From: a virus
Length of the DNA stretch: 52,266 bases
Strand: one strand, 5' to 3'
Virus record (IMG/VR): IMGVR_UViG_3300044993_000544
Location: 1-52,266 of that record
The notes beneath the pieces were generated by a model. That model searched no databases, had not been told where the DNA came from, and worked only from the letters and a program-made list of their open reading frames with translations. The stretch's first letter is position 1. Each line of letters starts with the position of its first letter. The translations under genes were made by a program, and so were the position numbers. This document shows positions 1 to 8,889 of the stretch, one piece after another.

Positions 1-30
1 TATAATTAAGTATAAAAATAAACATACCAC

Positions 31-1371
31 ATGACAGTTTCACTTGAAAAGATTTTTTTTAATTACATCATTGAAAATAAAAGATATTTTGAAATCGTAG
101 AATCTTATTTTTTCAAAAATAAAGAAATCGAATTGGTTTATAATATCATTCGCAAATATATGTTAAAAAATTCAGATGTGGATGTACCCTCGCCAAAACA
201 AATTTTAGAAATGGTTTCTTTGGAAGATAAGGATGGAATCATCACTCCAAGTATTTTAAAAGCAATGTTGAGTGTTAATTTATCCAAATACCACGAAGAA
301 AATTTTATTGTTCCGAAACTTAATGCTTGGATTTTAGCCAATAGACTTAAAAGCGGTACAGTTAATATCATTGATGAAATAAGAAATTTAGATCAAATCA
401 CTGACTTCGAATCAATTGTTGTATCAGCTAATAAAATTAAAGAAATTGTTGATAATATGGCTAATATAAACTTCATTAAAGAAGATGACTTAGGAGCCGA
501 TTTTGATGATCCAGAATCACATGTTCAAGATAGTGCTAAATATAAGGTTAGGTCTGGCTTCGAAACTCTAGACCATATATTAGGCGGGGGTTGGGATATA
601 ATGACACTAAATGTAATCATGGCTGAAACTAATAATGGTAAATCACTTTGGATGCAAAACTTTGCCACCAGATCTGCTGATTTAGGCTATAATGTTCTCT
701 ACATAACACTTGAGATGAGTGAGCGTAAAGTAATGAAAAGAATTGGTTCCATGAGACTTAAAATTCCAATTAATGAATATGACAAGGTTTCTAAAGACAC
801 AGAACTTATTAAAAAGAAAATTGAAGCTCTCAAAAATCAATCTTCTGGTTTTGGTGGTGACCTTTTTGAGAAAAAAGTTGGGAAAATTATCACTAAGTTT
901 TGGGCAGCTGGTACCGCAACCATAAATGATTTTGATAACTACTTAACAAAGCTAAAGGATAAAAAAGGAATTAAAATCGATTTGGTTATTGTAGATTATA
1001 TTACATTAATCGCATCATCAAAGGGTATTGCTAGTGATAATCTTTATTCTAAAGGCAAATCATTAGCCGAAGGGCTTCGCGCAATTGGTGCTAAATATAA
1101 GTGTCCGGTAATTACTGGAGTACAAGTTTCGAAAGATGCTTGGAACTCTAATAATATCACACTTGAACAAGTACCGGAATCTAAAGCGATTGCCGAAACA
1201 GCAGATACATTTTTTGCTATAATAAGAACTGAAGAGATGAAAAGACAAAATCTCTATCGTTTTAAATTACTAAAACAAAGAGATGGTGATTTTTTAAAAT
1301 CACAAGTTAGATTGAATTTAAATCCTACTTATCTCACACTTGAAAACGATGTCTTTTTAGATATCGTTTAA
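31..1371 (+). CDS. 41: Replicative DNA helicase, DnaB/T4 gp41-like
   Basis: Hexameric 5'-3' helicase that would unwind DNA at the phage replication fork. A RecA-type ATPase core follows an N-terminal helical region of about 170 residues. Walker A is seen as AETNNGKS (about residues 198-205) after the typical GFETLDHILGGGW lead-in, Walker B as IDLVIVDYI, and the conserved GVQVSKDAW segment follows. At 446 residues it is close to T4 gp41 (475). The ATG at 31 has no obvious Shine-Dalgarno site. An unknown acidic gene follows 23 bases downstream in the same direction, so the two probably share a transcript. The family is clear; the T4-type assignment rests on the other T4-like genes here. Confidence 0.9.
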   Translation: MTVSLEKIFFNYIIENKRYFEIVESYFFKNKEIELVYNIIRKYMLKNSDVDVPSPKQILEMVSLEDKDGIITPSILKAMLSVNLSKYHEENFIVPKLNAWILANRLKSGTVNIIDEIRNLDQITDFESIVVSANKIKEIVDNMANINFIKEDDLGADFDDPESHVQDSAKYKVRSGFETLDHILGGGWDIMTLNVIMAETNNGKSLWMQNFATRSADLGYNVLYITLEMSERKVMKRIGSMRLKIPINEYDKVSKDTELIKKKIEALKNQSSGFGGDLFEKKVGKIITKFWAAGTATINDFDNYLTKLKDKKGIKIDLVIVDYITLIASSKGIASDNLYSKGKSLAEGLRAIGAKYKCPVITGVQVSKDAWNSNNITLEQVPESKAIAETADTFFAIIRTEEMKRQNLYRFKLLKQRDGDFLKSQVRLNLNPTYLTLENDVFLDIV

Positions 1372-1394
1372 TAAAAAAAAATAATAAATCGTTT

Positions 1395-2324
1395 ATGACT
1401 AAAAAGAAAAATAACATTGAAAAGGAGTTAGACTTTACTCCGGATGAAAATGATAATCAAGAATCATATGAAGACCAAATTGATAATGTTATTCATGATT
1501 TTATAGATTCGGATGATGAATCAAGTGATTTGGTTATTGAAATTGATGAGGATGATTTAGAATTTGATCTGAGCAAAGAAGATGAACTTGAAACCGAAAG
1601 TAATGACATTATTTTATCAAAACACTCTCTTGAGGGTAAACACTCGTTAAAGTATGATTCAATATTTAAAGGAAGAAAAGAAGAACCAATACAAGAAGGT
1701 GAGGGTGAAGGATCCTCAATGTACTTCAATGAGACATTTGAAGTAGATAAATCTTCTAATTATTGGTTTGAATCTGTAGATAACGAAAACTACATTAAAC
1801 AAAAAAGAGTTAAAGAAAAAGTCTATGAAGTTTTATCTACACATACTGATTTGAATTTTACAAATAATAGGAGAAAGCCTTCTAAAACAGACTTTAACAA
1901 TTATTACTACCTTCTAAAGACACATCTAAAATCTGAAAATTTTAGTAATGTAGAATTATTTAATGAATTGGCGGTTTATTTTTCTGACAATTTATTTAAT
2001 ATGTTTAAACTTTTAGATAATAAATGGCGTATGATGATCATAGCAGAATTACAAGATCACATCGGTAAACAATCATATTCGAAAGAAGTTATGAACCGTA
2101 ATATTTTTGAAGGTACTGAAATTGAGTTCTTATCTAAAGATATTGAAGGTAATCCTATTCATGTTACTGGCGTTGTGTTAGAAACTAATTATGAAGAATC
2201 AATGTATAAAGTAGATTCTTTTGAAAATATTTATTATGTAAAATTGTCAGATATCACTAAAATCCTTAATAACACTAAGTTTAAACATAATTTAAATAAG
2301 CTAAATAACATCGATTTTTTATAA
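1395..2324 (+). CDS. Acidic protein of unknown function next to the helicase
   Basis: Not recognised. 309 residues; the first ~100 are very rich in Asp, Glu and Ser and look disordered, followed by a more ordered, mixed-charge region with a Tyr/Asn-rich segment and a C-terminal part that may be a small beta domain (FEGTEIEFLSKDIEGNPIHV region). It lies 23 bases after the helicase gene and before nrdA on the same strand. The position suggests a replication accessory role such as helicase loading or single-strand DNA handling, but that is inference only. It ends in TAA with an A-rich spacer behind it. Confidence 0.7.
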   Translation: MTKKKNNIEKELDFTPDENDNQESYEDQIDNVIHDFIDSDDESSDLVIEIDEDDLEFDLSKEDELETESNDIILSKHSLEGKHSLKYDSIFKGRKEEPIQEGEGEGSSMYFNETFEVDKSSNYWFESVDNENYIKQKRVKEKVYEVLSTHTDLNFTNNRRKPSKTDFNNYYYLLKTHLKSENFSNVELFNELAVYFSDNLFNMFKLLDNKWRMMIIAELQDHIGKQSYSKEVMNRNIFEGTEIEFLSKDIEGNPIHVTGVVLETNYEESMYKVDSFENIYYVKLSDITKILNNTKFKHNLNKLNNIDFL

Positions 2325-2334
2325 AAAAAATGAC

Positions 2335-2347
2335 ACTATAAAAAATC
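2335..2347 (+). repeat. 13-base direct repeat, copy 1 (ACTATAAAAAATC)
   Basis: The same 13 bases recur exactly at 4998-5010. Each copy lies 10-20 bases after a stop codon and is followed within a few bases by a TTAAAAAAAAT run. It may be a shared 3'-end or promoter element of this gene block; its function is unknown. Confidence 0.5.
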
Positions 2348-2419
2348 TTAAAAAAAATCAAAATCGAGTAAAAAATTAACAAATATAGGCGATATATAAA
2401 AACACAAAAATAGAAAATT

Positions 2420-4978
2420 ATGAGTATGATAAAAGTAACAAAACGAAATGGTAAAAAAGAACCCTTGATGTTAGATAAAATCTTAGAACGCATTAATCAA
2501 CAGACATATGGTTTGGACACAAAATGGATCGTTCCTTTTGAAGTTGCACAAAAAGTAATCGAAGGAATTACTCCTGATGTTGAAACAAGGGTTCTAGACA
2601 AACTTGCAATGGAGACTGCGGCATCACTAACAACAAAACATCCAGATTATGCAATTTTAGCATCTAGATTAGCAATAACTAGTCTACACAAAGAAACTAA
2701 AAAAAGTTTCTCCGAAACAATGGGAGATTTATATAATTATGTGAATCCGAAAACTGGTAAACACTCACCCATAATTTCAGAAAGTTTTTACAAAATAGTA
2801 CAAAAACATGCTGATGAGTTAGATTCAGCAATAGTCCACTCGAGAGATCATAACTTTGAGTATTTTGGATATAAAGTTTTGGAAAAATCTTACTTATTGA
2901 AAATCAATGGTAAAGTCGCAGAGAGACCTCAATATATGTACATGAGAACCGCAATTCAGATATGGGGCGAAAATATTCCTAAGGTAATTGAAACTTATAA
3001 TTTACTATCGGAAGGATATTATACTCACGCGACACCTACTTTATTCAACTCAGGCACTATCAGGCCACAATTATCATCTTGTTTCTTATTAGATGTTGAA
3101 CAAGATTCAATTGAAGGAATCTTTAACACCTTAAAAGAGTCAGCACAGATTTCAAAAAATGCTGGTGGTATTGGTATTTCATTCTCTAAAGTTAGAGCCA
3201 AAGGATCTTACATTGCTGGTACAAATGGGACTTCCAATGGTATTATTCCATTTTTGAAAATCTACAACGAGACGGCTCGTGCGGTAGACCAAGGTGGTGG
3301 AAAACGTAAAGGATCAATTGCTATTTATATTGAACCTTGGCACTCCGACATCTTCGAATTTTTAGATTTAAGAAAAAATCAAGGTAAAGAGGAATTACGT
3401 GCTCGTGACCTTTTCTTAGCTATTTGGATGAATGATCTTTTCATGGAAAGAGTTGACTTAGACGAAGATTGGACTTTGATGTGTCCACACGAATGTACAG
3501 GTTTGACCGAGACTTATGGTCAAGAGTTTAGAAAACTTTACTTAAAATATGAGTCTGAAGGTCGTGGCAAAAAGACTATTAAAGCTCGTGAATTATGGAA
3601 CAAAATTCTTGAATCACAAGTTGAGACCGGTACACCATATATCTTATATAAAGATGCTATCAATGAAAAATCAAATCAATCAAATATTGGTATTATACGT
3701 AGTTCAAATCTTTGTGCTGAAATTGTAGAAGCAACTGGTGTTACTAAATTTCAAAGTAAAGTTCTTCAGAATAAATCTTTACTTGAATCTTTAGGCTTAG
3801 GTGAATTTTATGGTAAAGAATATGTAAATGAAACTGCTGTATGTAACTTAGCATCAATTTCTTTGTCTAAATTTGTTAATAAAAACAAAACTTATAACTT
3901 CAAGAAATTATATGAAGTGGCTTACTCGGCAACAATTAACTTGAATAATGTAATCGATGTTAATTATTATCCATCGCCTTCTGCTAAATTCTCAAACTTC
4001 TTACACAGACCAATTGGTTTAGGTGTTCAAGGATTAGCCGATGTTTTCTTCTTATTAAATTTACCTTATGATTCTGATGAAGCTAAAAAGTTGAATAAAG
4101 AGATATTTGAAACTATCTATTATTCAGCGATGAGGGCTTCTTGTGACTTAGCTAAAGAAAAGGGTCCTTATGCTTCATATGAGGGATCCCCTATTTCTAA
4201 AGGTAAATTCCAATTTGATTTATGGGGTGTCACACCAACAGATAGATGGGATTGGAAAAAATTAAGAGAAGATATTAAAAAATTTGGCGTTAGAAACTCT
4301 TTAACAACATGTATTATGCCAACTGCATCAACCGCTTCTATTTTAGGAAATGAAGCATCCTGTGAAGCACAAACTTCAAACCTTTATGTAAGACGTGTAC
4401 TTTCAGGTGAGTTTATAAATGTAAACAAATATCTTGTGAAAGAATTAGTTAAACTTGGAATCTGGTCAGATTCGGTTAGGAATAAAATCATTGCTTCTAA
4501 CGGTTCTGTTCAAAATGTACCTGAAATTCCAGTTAATCTTAAAGAAATATTCAAGACAGTTTGGGAAATTAAACAAAAAGATGTTATTGATATGGCGGCT
4601 GATAGAGGTGCTTTTATTGACCAAACACAATCAATGAATATATTTATGGATAATGCTAACTTCGGAAAGCTAACATCAATGCATTTTTATGGTTGGGGAC
4701 GTAGAAATCTAATCACTGATGAAAAAGGCCAAGTTGTCATTCCTAAAGATCCGACCATTGAAGTAGTTTATGATAAATCCGGTAATCCAAAATTTTATCG
4801 CGACAAAAGAACCAATCTAAAAACCGGTATGTATTATTTCAGAACTAAGAGTGCTGCTGATGCTGTTAAGTTTACTGTACAAAAAGAAGAAAAGCCTAAG
4901 TCAGTAGAAGATCAAATGTCGGAAATTGCTTGTAGCTTAGATTCGGAACCTGGAGAATGTTTAGCATGTGGATCTTAA
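2420..4978 (+). CDS. nrdA: Ribonucleoside-diphosphate reductase alpha subunit (class I NrdA)
   Basis: Makes deoxyribonucleotides from ribonucleoside diphosphates for phage DNA synthesis. An N-terminal ATP cone (about residues 4-95) is followed by the 10-stranded barrel. Visible active-site landmarks are LSSCFLL (first redox Cys), SSNLCAEI (thiyl Cys with Asn and Glu), AVCNLASIS (second redox Cys), and the phosphate-binding MPTASTASILGN. The C-terminal tail ends ECLACGS, the CxxC pair that is re-reduced by thioredoxin or glutaredoxin. The length of 852 fits full class I enzymes of the eukaryotic/Bacteroidota type. No nrdB (beta subunit) is present in the window; it must lie elsewhere or come from the host. 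Confidence 0.95.
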   Translation: MSMIKVTKRNGKKEPLMLDKILERINQQTYGLDTKWIVPFEVAQKVIEGITPDVETRVLDKLAMETAASLTTKHPDYAILASRLAITSLHKETKKSFSETMGDLYNYVNPKTGKHSPIISESFYKIVQKHADELDSAIVHSRDHNFEYFGYKVLEKSYLLKINGKVAERPQYMYMRTAIQIWGENIPKVIETYNLLSEGYYTHATPTLFNSGTIRPQLSSCFLLDVEQDSIEGIFNTLKESAQISKNAGGIGISFSKVRAKGSYIAGTNGTSNGIIPFLKIYNETARAVDQGGGKRKGSIAIYIEPWHSDIFEFLDLRKNQGKEELRARDLFLAIWMNDLFMERVDLDEDWTLMCPHECTGLTETYGQEFRKLYLKYESEGRGKKTIKARELWNKILESQVETGTPYILYKDAINEKSNQSNIGIIRSSNLCAEIVEATGVTKFQSKVLQNKSLLESLGLGEFYGKEYVNETAVCNLASISLSKFVNKNKTYNFKKLYEVAYSATINLNNVIDVNYYPSPSAKFSNFLHRPIGLGVQGLADVFFLLNLPYDSDEAKKLNKEIFETIYYSAMRASCDLAKEKGPYASYEGSPISKGKFQFDLWGVTPTDRWDWKKLREDIKKFGVRNSLTTCIMPTASTASILGNEASCEAQTSNLYVRRVLSGEFINVNKYLVKELVKLGIWSDSVRNKIIASNGSVQNVPEIPVNLKEIFKTVWEIKQKDVIDMAADRGAFIDQTQSMNIFMDNANFGKLTSMHFYGWGRRNLITDEKGQVVIPKDPTIEVVYDKSGNPKFYRDKRTNLKTGMYYFRTKSAADAVKFTVQKEEKPKSVEDQMSEIACSLDSEPGECLACGS

Positions 4979-4997
4979 TAAAGTATATAGAAAATGG

Positions 4998-5010
4998 ACT
5001 ATAAAAAATC
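4998..5010 (+). repeat. 13-base direct repeat, copy 2 (ACTATAAAAAATC)
   Basis: Exact copy of the element at 2335-2347, placed just after the nrdA stop codon. Here TGGA and TCCA flank the core and could form a weak hairpin before the A-rich tract. Confidence 0.5.
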
Positions 5011-5116
5011 CACTTTAAAAAAAATTAAATTTTATATGTTCATATATATATGTACAAATTATTAAAAAAAATTATTATTTTTGTAAACTTTTTAAAAACC
5101 TTATGTATAACAATAA

Positions 5117-5184
5117 AATCAGTAGTGATTAGAAAAGTTACTTCGCGTGCATAGAAAAATACTTTTCTAAAACTTACTCTGATT
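5117..5184 (+). ncRNA. Candidate structured RNA hairpin beside the Ro60 gene
   Basis: The arms at 5129-5138 and 5161-5170 pair perfectly over 10 bases. An outer helix of 9 bp with a one-base bulge joins 5117-5126 to 5176-5184. The loop region contains TTACTTCGCG. Such a compact helix in an otherwise A/T-rich spacer, just upstream of a Y-RNA-binding protein gene, suggests a small RNA or leader structure. I could not match it to known Y RNA consensus sequences. Confidence 0.35.
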
Positions 5185-5513
5185 ACATGTTAAAATTATT
5201 AGACAAATATGGTGATAGGATGAGTTACTTCGATAAGAAAAATTCAAAACTATCATGAAAGTTCTAAAAACTATCTATGGTTTTAGATGCTTCTATATCC
5301 AAAAAAAAACTTAATACTTTGGAGAGGAAGATTAAAAAAAAATAGACGTTTGCTACGAATAGCAGTTCTGACCAAAATGAACCAAAGATTGGGGTTTTGA
5401 TGATAGACCTAAAAATCAATCAACTATTTTTTAACTTTTATTTAGATAAAGTTAAATATAAAAAAAAGCTCAACTAGCTTTTCCTATTTGTCTAATTTTA
5501 TATATATATTTGT

Positions 5514-5554
5514 AATCAGAGTTATTTAGTTTAAGTAACTCTGATTTTTTTTTT
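5514..5554 (+). terminator. Rho-independent terminator before the Ro60 gene
   Basis: Perfect 11-bp stem AATCAGAGTTA / TAACTCTGATT with an 11-base loop, followed by an uninterrupted run of about ten T. It would end transcripts from the upstream leader about 95 bases before the likely Ro60 start codon. Confidence 0.75.
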
Positions 5555-5648
5555 GTATAGATTGAGTTTTATACACTCGCATGATTCAAAAGCCAATAAT
5601 GATTTCTACGAGTCCTTGTCTATAGAAAACAAAATAAATTTATATAGT

Positions 5649-7097
5649 ATGTCAAAGTTTAACAAAACAGAATCAAAACCAAAAACAAAAACAATTAATC
5701 TTGCTGGTGGTGAAGCCTATCGCAAAACTGATGAACTGTCTCTTGTTTCTTTGTTGTTGACATCATTTGTTAACAACCAGTTTTACCGATCGGCTGACCA
5801 ATCAATTGACGATTTAAAGGCTCTCTTATCTAAAGTTGATCCTAAATTTGCGGCTAAAGCTGCTATTTTTGCTCGTGATGAATTCGGAATGAGAAGTATT
5901 ACTCATGTACTTGCCGCTGAATTAGCATTATATATCTCTGGTCAAGAATGGTCTAAAAATTTTTATAATAAGGTTGTTAGTCGTGTTGATGATATGACTG
6001 AAATTATGTCTTACTATGTTAACTACAAAACCGATAAGAATAAACCTAAATTTCCAAATTCTTTAAAAAAAGGATTTGCTAAAGCTTTCGATAAGTTTGA
6101 TACTTATCAATTGGCTAAGTACAAAGGTGAATCTAAAAAATTCAAATTAGTTGACGTGGTAAACTTGGTTCATCCGGTTCCTACCGAGAAAAATTCCGAA
6201 GCTTTGAAAGCCTTGATCAGCGGTAAATTAAAAAACACTGATACTTGGGAGGCTATGCTTTCTCAGGCTGGTCAAAATGCTTCTAACGAAGAAGAATTAA
6301 GTCAACTTAAAGCCGATGCATGGTCTGAGTTAATTCAAACTCGTAAGATTGGTTACTTTGCTCTTTTGAAAAACTTGAGAAATATTATTTCTCAGGCACC
6401 ATCAGTGGTAGATGCAGCTTGTACTCTTTTAATTGACGAATCAATGATTCGAAAATCTAAAGTTCTACCTTTCCGTTTTTCGACTGCTTATGAAGAAGTC
6501 TCAAAACTTGGCTCTTCATCTGAAGTTCGTAAAGTATTGGTTGCCATCAATAAAGCTTTAGATTTTTCGGTAGTAAATGTTCCAAGATTTAATGGCGAAA
6601 CTTTGGTTGTCATTGACGTATCTGGTTCTATGAGTGGTCGTCCTTCTGAAATTGCATCTCTATTTGGTGCTATGATTGCTAAAGCTAATAGCTGTGATGT
6701 TATGACTTTTGCGAATTATGCTAGCTACATTGAATATAATCCAATGGATTCTATTTTTACTATCCGTAGTAAGTTCAATTTTTCAGGTGGTGGAACTAAC
6801 TTCAAAGATATATTCATTAAGGCTAATAAATCTTATGATAGAGTAATTATCTTATCAGATATGCAGGGCTGGATTGGCTACAATACACCCACTGCTCAGT
6901 TTGCCGACTACAAGAAGAAGTTCAACTGTAATCCTTATGTTTACTCTTGGGACTTACAAGGATATGGAACTCTTCAATTCCCAGAGCCTAAAGTATTTGC
7001 TTTAGCTGGTTTCTCTGATAGAGTCTTTGACATCATGAAAATGATGGAGGAAGACAAACGAGCCTTATACAACCGAATCAACTCAATTGAGTTATAA
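5649..7097 (+). CDS. rsr: Ro60/TROVE-domain RNA-binding protein with C-terminal vWA domain
   Basis: Ro60-family ring protein that binds noncoding Y RNAs and misfolded RNAs; bacterial Rsr works with exonucleases in RNA decay. The N-terminal ~330 residues show the HEAT-like TROVE domain (AAIFARDEFGMRSITHVLAAELA). The C-terminal ~150 form a von Willebrand A fold with a MIDAS motif DVSGSMSG, then GGGTNF and VIILSDMQGW. The frame is open from a TTG at 5553, but that codon sits in the T run of a terminator, so I chose the ATG at 5649 (482 residues). Ro genes occur sporadically in phages. The gene ends just before a strong bidirectional terminator. Confidence 0.9.
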   Translation: MSKFNKTESKPKTKTINLAGGEAYRKTDELSLVSLLLTSFVNNQFYRSADQSIDDLKALLSKVDPKFAAKAAIFARDEFGMRSITHVLAAELALYISGQEWSKNFYNKVVSRVDDMTEIMSYYVNYKTDKNKPKFPNSLKKGFAKAFDKFDTYQLAKYKGESKKFKLVDVVNLVHPVPTEKNSEALKALISGKLKNTDTWEAMLSQAGQNASNEEELSQLKADAWSELIQTRKIGYFALLKNLRNIISQAPSVVDAACTLLIDESMIRKSKVLPFRFSTAYEEVSKLGSSSEVRKVLVAINKALDFSVVNVPRFNGETLVVIDVSGSMSGRPSEIASLFGAMIAKANSCDVMTFANYASYIEYNPMDSIFTIRSKFNFSGGGTNFKDIFIKANKSYDRVIILSDMQGWIGYNTPTAQFADYKKKFNCNPYVYSWDLQGYGTLQFPEPKVFALAGFSDRVFDIMKMMEEDKRALYNRINSIEL

Positions 7098-7127
7098 AAA
7101 AACCCACTAATTTTAGTGGGTTTTTTA
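7096..7127. terminator. Bidirectional terminator between convergent genes
   Basis: CCCACTA-ATTT-TAGTGGG hairpin flanked by an A run on the left and a T run on the right, so it works on both strands. It separates the Ro60 gene (+) from the ankyrin gene (-). Confidence 0.85.
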
Positions 7128-7129
7128 TT

Positions 7130-8881
7130 TTAATTAGTTCCATATTGATCTAAGAAGTCTAGAACTTTTTTAATTTTATCTTCAGATACTTTATCAGAAG
7201 TTTGTACCCAATGTTTGAATTGTGATTTTTCTAAGAATTCTTTATCAACACTATTACCTGATTTTTCAAGTTCTTGAAATAATAGTTTAATCGCATCAAT
7301 CTGTGCCCATTCAAGTGCCCATTTAACAACCATATATCTTCTTTCAGAAATTCTAGCACCATATTTGATAAGAAGCTTCATAATATCAGTTCTACCTAAT
7401 TTAGCAGCATTTCTTAATGGAAGACCTTTTTCAAAGTTTGGATCAATTCCTGCTTTTAATACATACTCAACTGCGTCATAATCATTGATAATATTGAGGA
7501 AAACATCATTATTGATTTCAGAACCATAGTCAACTAGTAACTTAATCATATCAAGGTTTTTGGCATATTTAATTGAATTACCAATATTTGGTGAGGCACC
7601 TTTTTCCAATAAAAGTTTAGCCTTATCATAATCATCTTCTTTAACCGCATTATTTAAAGGCTTACCTTGTTGAGCATTTGGATCAGCACCTTCTTCAAGA
7701 TAATGTTTAATTTTATCAATAGAAAGACCAGGTTTAACAATTTCTTTATTTGCAGCAATTCTTTTCTTTTTGGCTTCAATTTCGTCTGGTGTCATTGCAG
7801 CTAATAATTCTAATATATTAACATTTATATTATAATTATTCTGCCATTGTTTTAGGATAGTTTTAATTGAACCGGATATATTTCTATCATCTTTAGCATG
7901 ACATGCAGTGATTTTATTTCCAGGTCCAATTGTAATACCAATAACTGAATAGTTATCAGATGGTGGTAAATTAAAATTGTAAATATAATATTGCTTGTTA
8001 TATATATTATCAGCACCGACGTAATTATCCCACTGACTATGAGAAGAAGCAATACAATGTGCTGTATTAGAGTTTAATTCTCTGTTAGCAAAAAAAGATT
8101 TAACCTCAATAATCAAAATTCTATTCTCATCAAAAATGATTTCAACACCATTCATCTGGCCATATTTAACATTAACTTTTTGAATAGCTTGTAAGAATTT
8201 AGAAATTTGAGCATTATTTGCGGCCTTAATATAATTATTTGCAGCTATAATTAAGTCGGATATATTTTTATATCTTTTAACTTTTAAGAAAAATAAATCC
8301 TGTAATTCTTTATTTTTTTCCCAATTTTTAGTACCGTCTAGTTCTTTACCAAATTCATCAAATGCTATTGCAATACCTTTAATTTTTTCTTTTTGAACAA
8401 CTGAAGCATTTTGGTATTCGCGTTTTAAATCACTTGGTAATTGATTTACCCATTTCTTAACAGTACGAGAAATCTCAATTTTAGCAATATCATCAAGTAA
8501 TCTTTCAAAACCTTTACGTGGATCTTCATTCGATGGTTTTACATCAGCAAACTTATCAATGGGCATTGATAATAAATTAAGAGATTGTCTTAATTCTTTA
8601 AGCTTGTTATAGACTCTTTGCAACTCATTAATATCAATTCCCTCATCAAAGAAAAACCTTGTGAAAGCATAGGTGTATCCTGGGTTATCTTTCAGCATTT
8701 CTTTTATTTTTAAGAAATCTGGATTGTTTTCTACTCTACGTACTTCTTCAGGAGTTAGCTCTGCATTTTTATCTATATTTTTCTTTTTGGCCAAAGCTAA
8801 ATCTCTCAAGTAAGCCTTTGCTGCTTGAACATTCTCATTTAATCTTATATCTAAGAAATCATTATATTTTATGATTAACAT
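7130..8881 (-). CDS. Ankyrin-repeat protein with N-terminal phage domain, possible virion cargo
   Basis: 583 residues. The N-terminal ~380 residues are an unrecognised, mostly helical region with a segment NTAHCIASSHSQWDNYV that resembles small Cys/Trp-containing domains seen in other phage proteins. The C-terminal ~190 residues contain about five ankyrin-like repeats (YLEEGADPNAQQGKPLNNAV, LLLEKGASPNIGN, LLIKYGARISERR), normally used for protein binding. The first residues, MLIIKYNDFLDIRLNENV, weakly match the shared N-terminal tag of this phage and contain an LxE site. It follows the 494-residue gene with an 8-base gap, so they probably form one transcript. Ankyrin repeats suggest a host-directed binding role; that is inference. 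Confidence 0.75.
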   Translation of the reverse strand: MLIIKYNDFLDIRLNENVQAAKAYLRDLALAKKKNIDKNAELTPEEVRRVENNPDFLKIKEMLKDNPGYTYAFTRFFFDEGIDINELQRVYNKLKELRQSLNLLSMPIDKFADVKPSNEDPRKGFERLLDDIAKIEISRTVKKWVNQLPSDLKREYQNASVVQKEKIKGIAIAFDEFGKELDGTKNWEKNKELQDLFFLKVKRYKNISDLIIAANNYIKAANNAQISKFLQAIQKVNVKYGQMNGVEIIFDENRILIIEVKSFFANRELNSNTAHCIASSHSQWDNYVGADNIYNKQYYIYNFNLPPSDNYSVIGITIGPGNKITACHAKDDRNISGSIKTILKQWQNNYNINVNILELLAAMTPDEIEAKKKRIAANKEIVKPGLSIDKIKHYLEEGADPNAQQGKPLNNAVKEDDYDKAKLLLEKGASPNIGNSIKYAKNLDMIKLLVDYGSEINNDVFLNIINDYDAVEYVLKAGIDPNFEKGLPLRNAAKLGRTDIMKLLIKYGARISERRYMVVKWALEWAQIDAIKLLFQELEKSGNSVDKEFLEKSQFKHWVQTSDKVSEDKIKKVLDFLDQYGTN

Positions 8882-8889
8882 ATACCTAT

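Larger units (their letters stand above)
4979..5648 (+). other. 670-base noncoding leader upstream of the Ro60 gene, with RNA structure
   Basis: No gene of convincing length. Several inverted repeats are visible. (1) A long hairpin at 5117-5184: inner perfect 10-bp stem TTAGAAAAGT/ACTTTTCTAA and outer stem AATCAG(T)AGT/ACTCTGATT. (2) TGATAG/CTATCA around 5211-5255. (3) TGCTA-CGAA-TAGCA near 5349-5363. (4) AAAAGCT-CAACT-AGCTTTT near 5464-5482. (5) A strong terminator hairpin at 5514-5546. Ro60 proteins bind Y RNAs that in bacteria are often encoded beside the Ro gene, so a structured RNA here is plausible. An ATG ORF of 23 codons at 5187 is too short to call. Confidence 0.45.

Noticed and set aside
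4979-5648. tRNA or tRNA-like module in the leader before Ro60
   Set aside because: A 7-base pair-like GTGATAG/CTATCAT and a TTCAAAA stretch hint at one, but no T stem, D stem or anticodon arm can be drawn.
5553-5648. Longer Ro60 start at a TTG codon
   Set aside because: The TTG lies within the T run of the preceding terminator, and the extra 32 residues look unlike the family; the ATG at 5649 gives the normal N-terminus.
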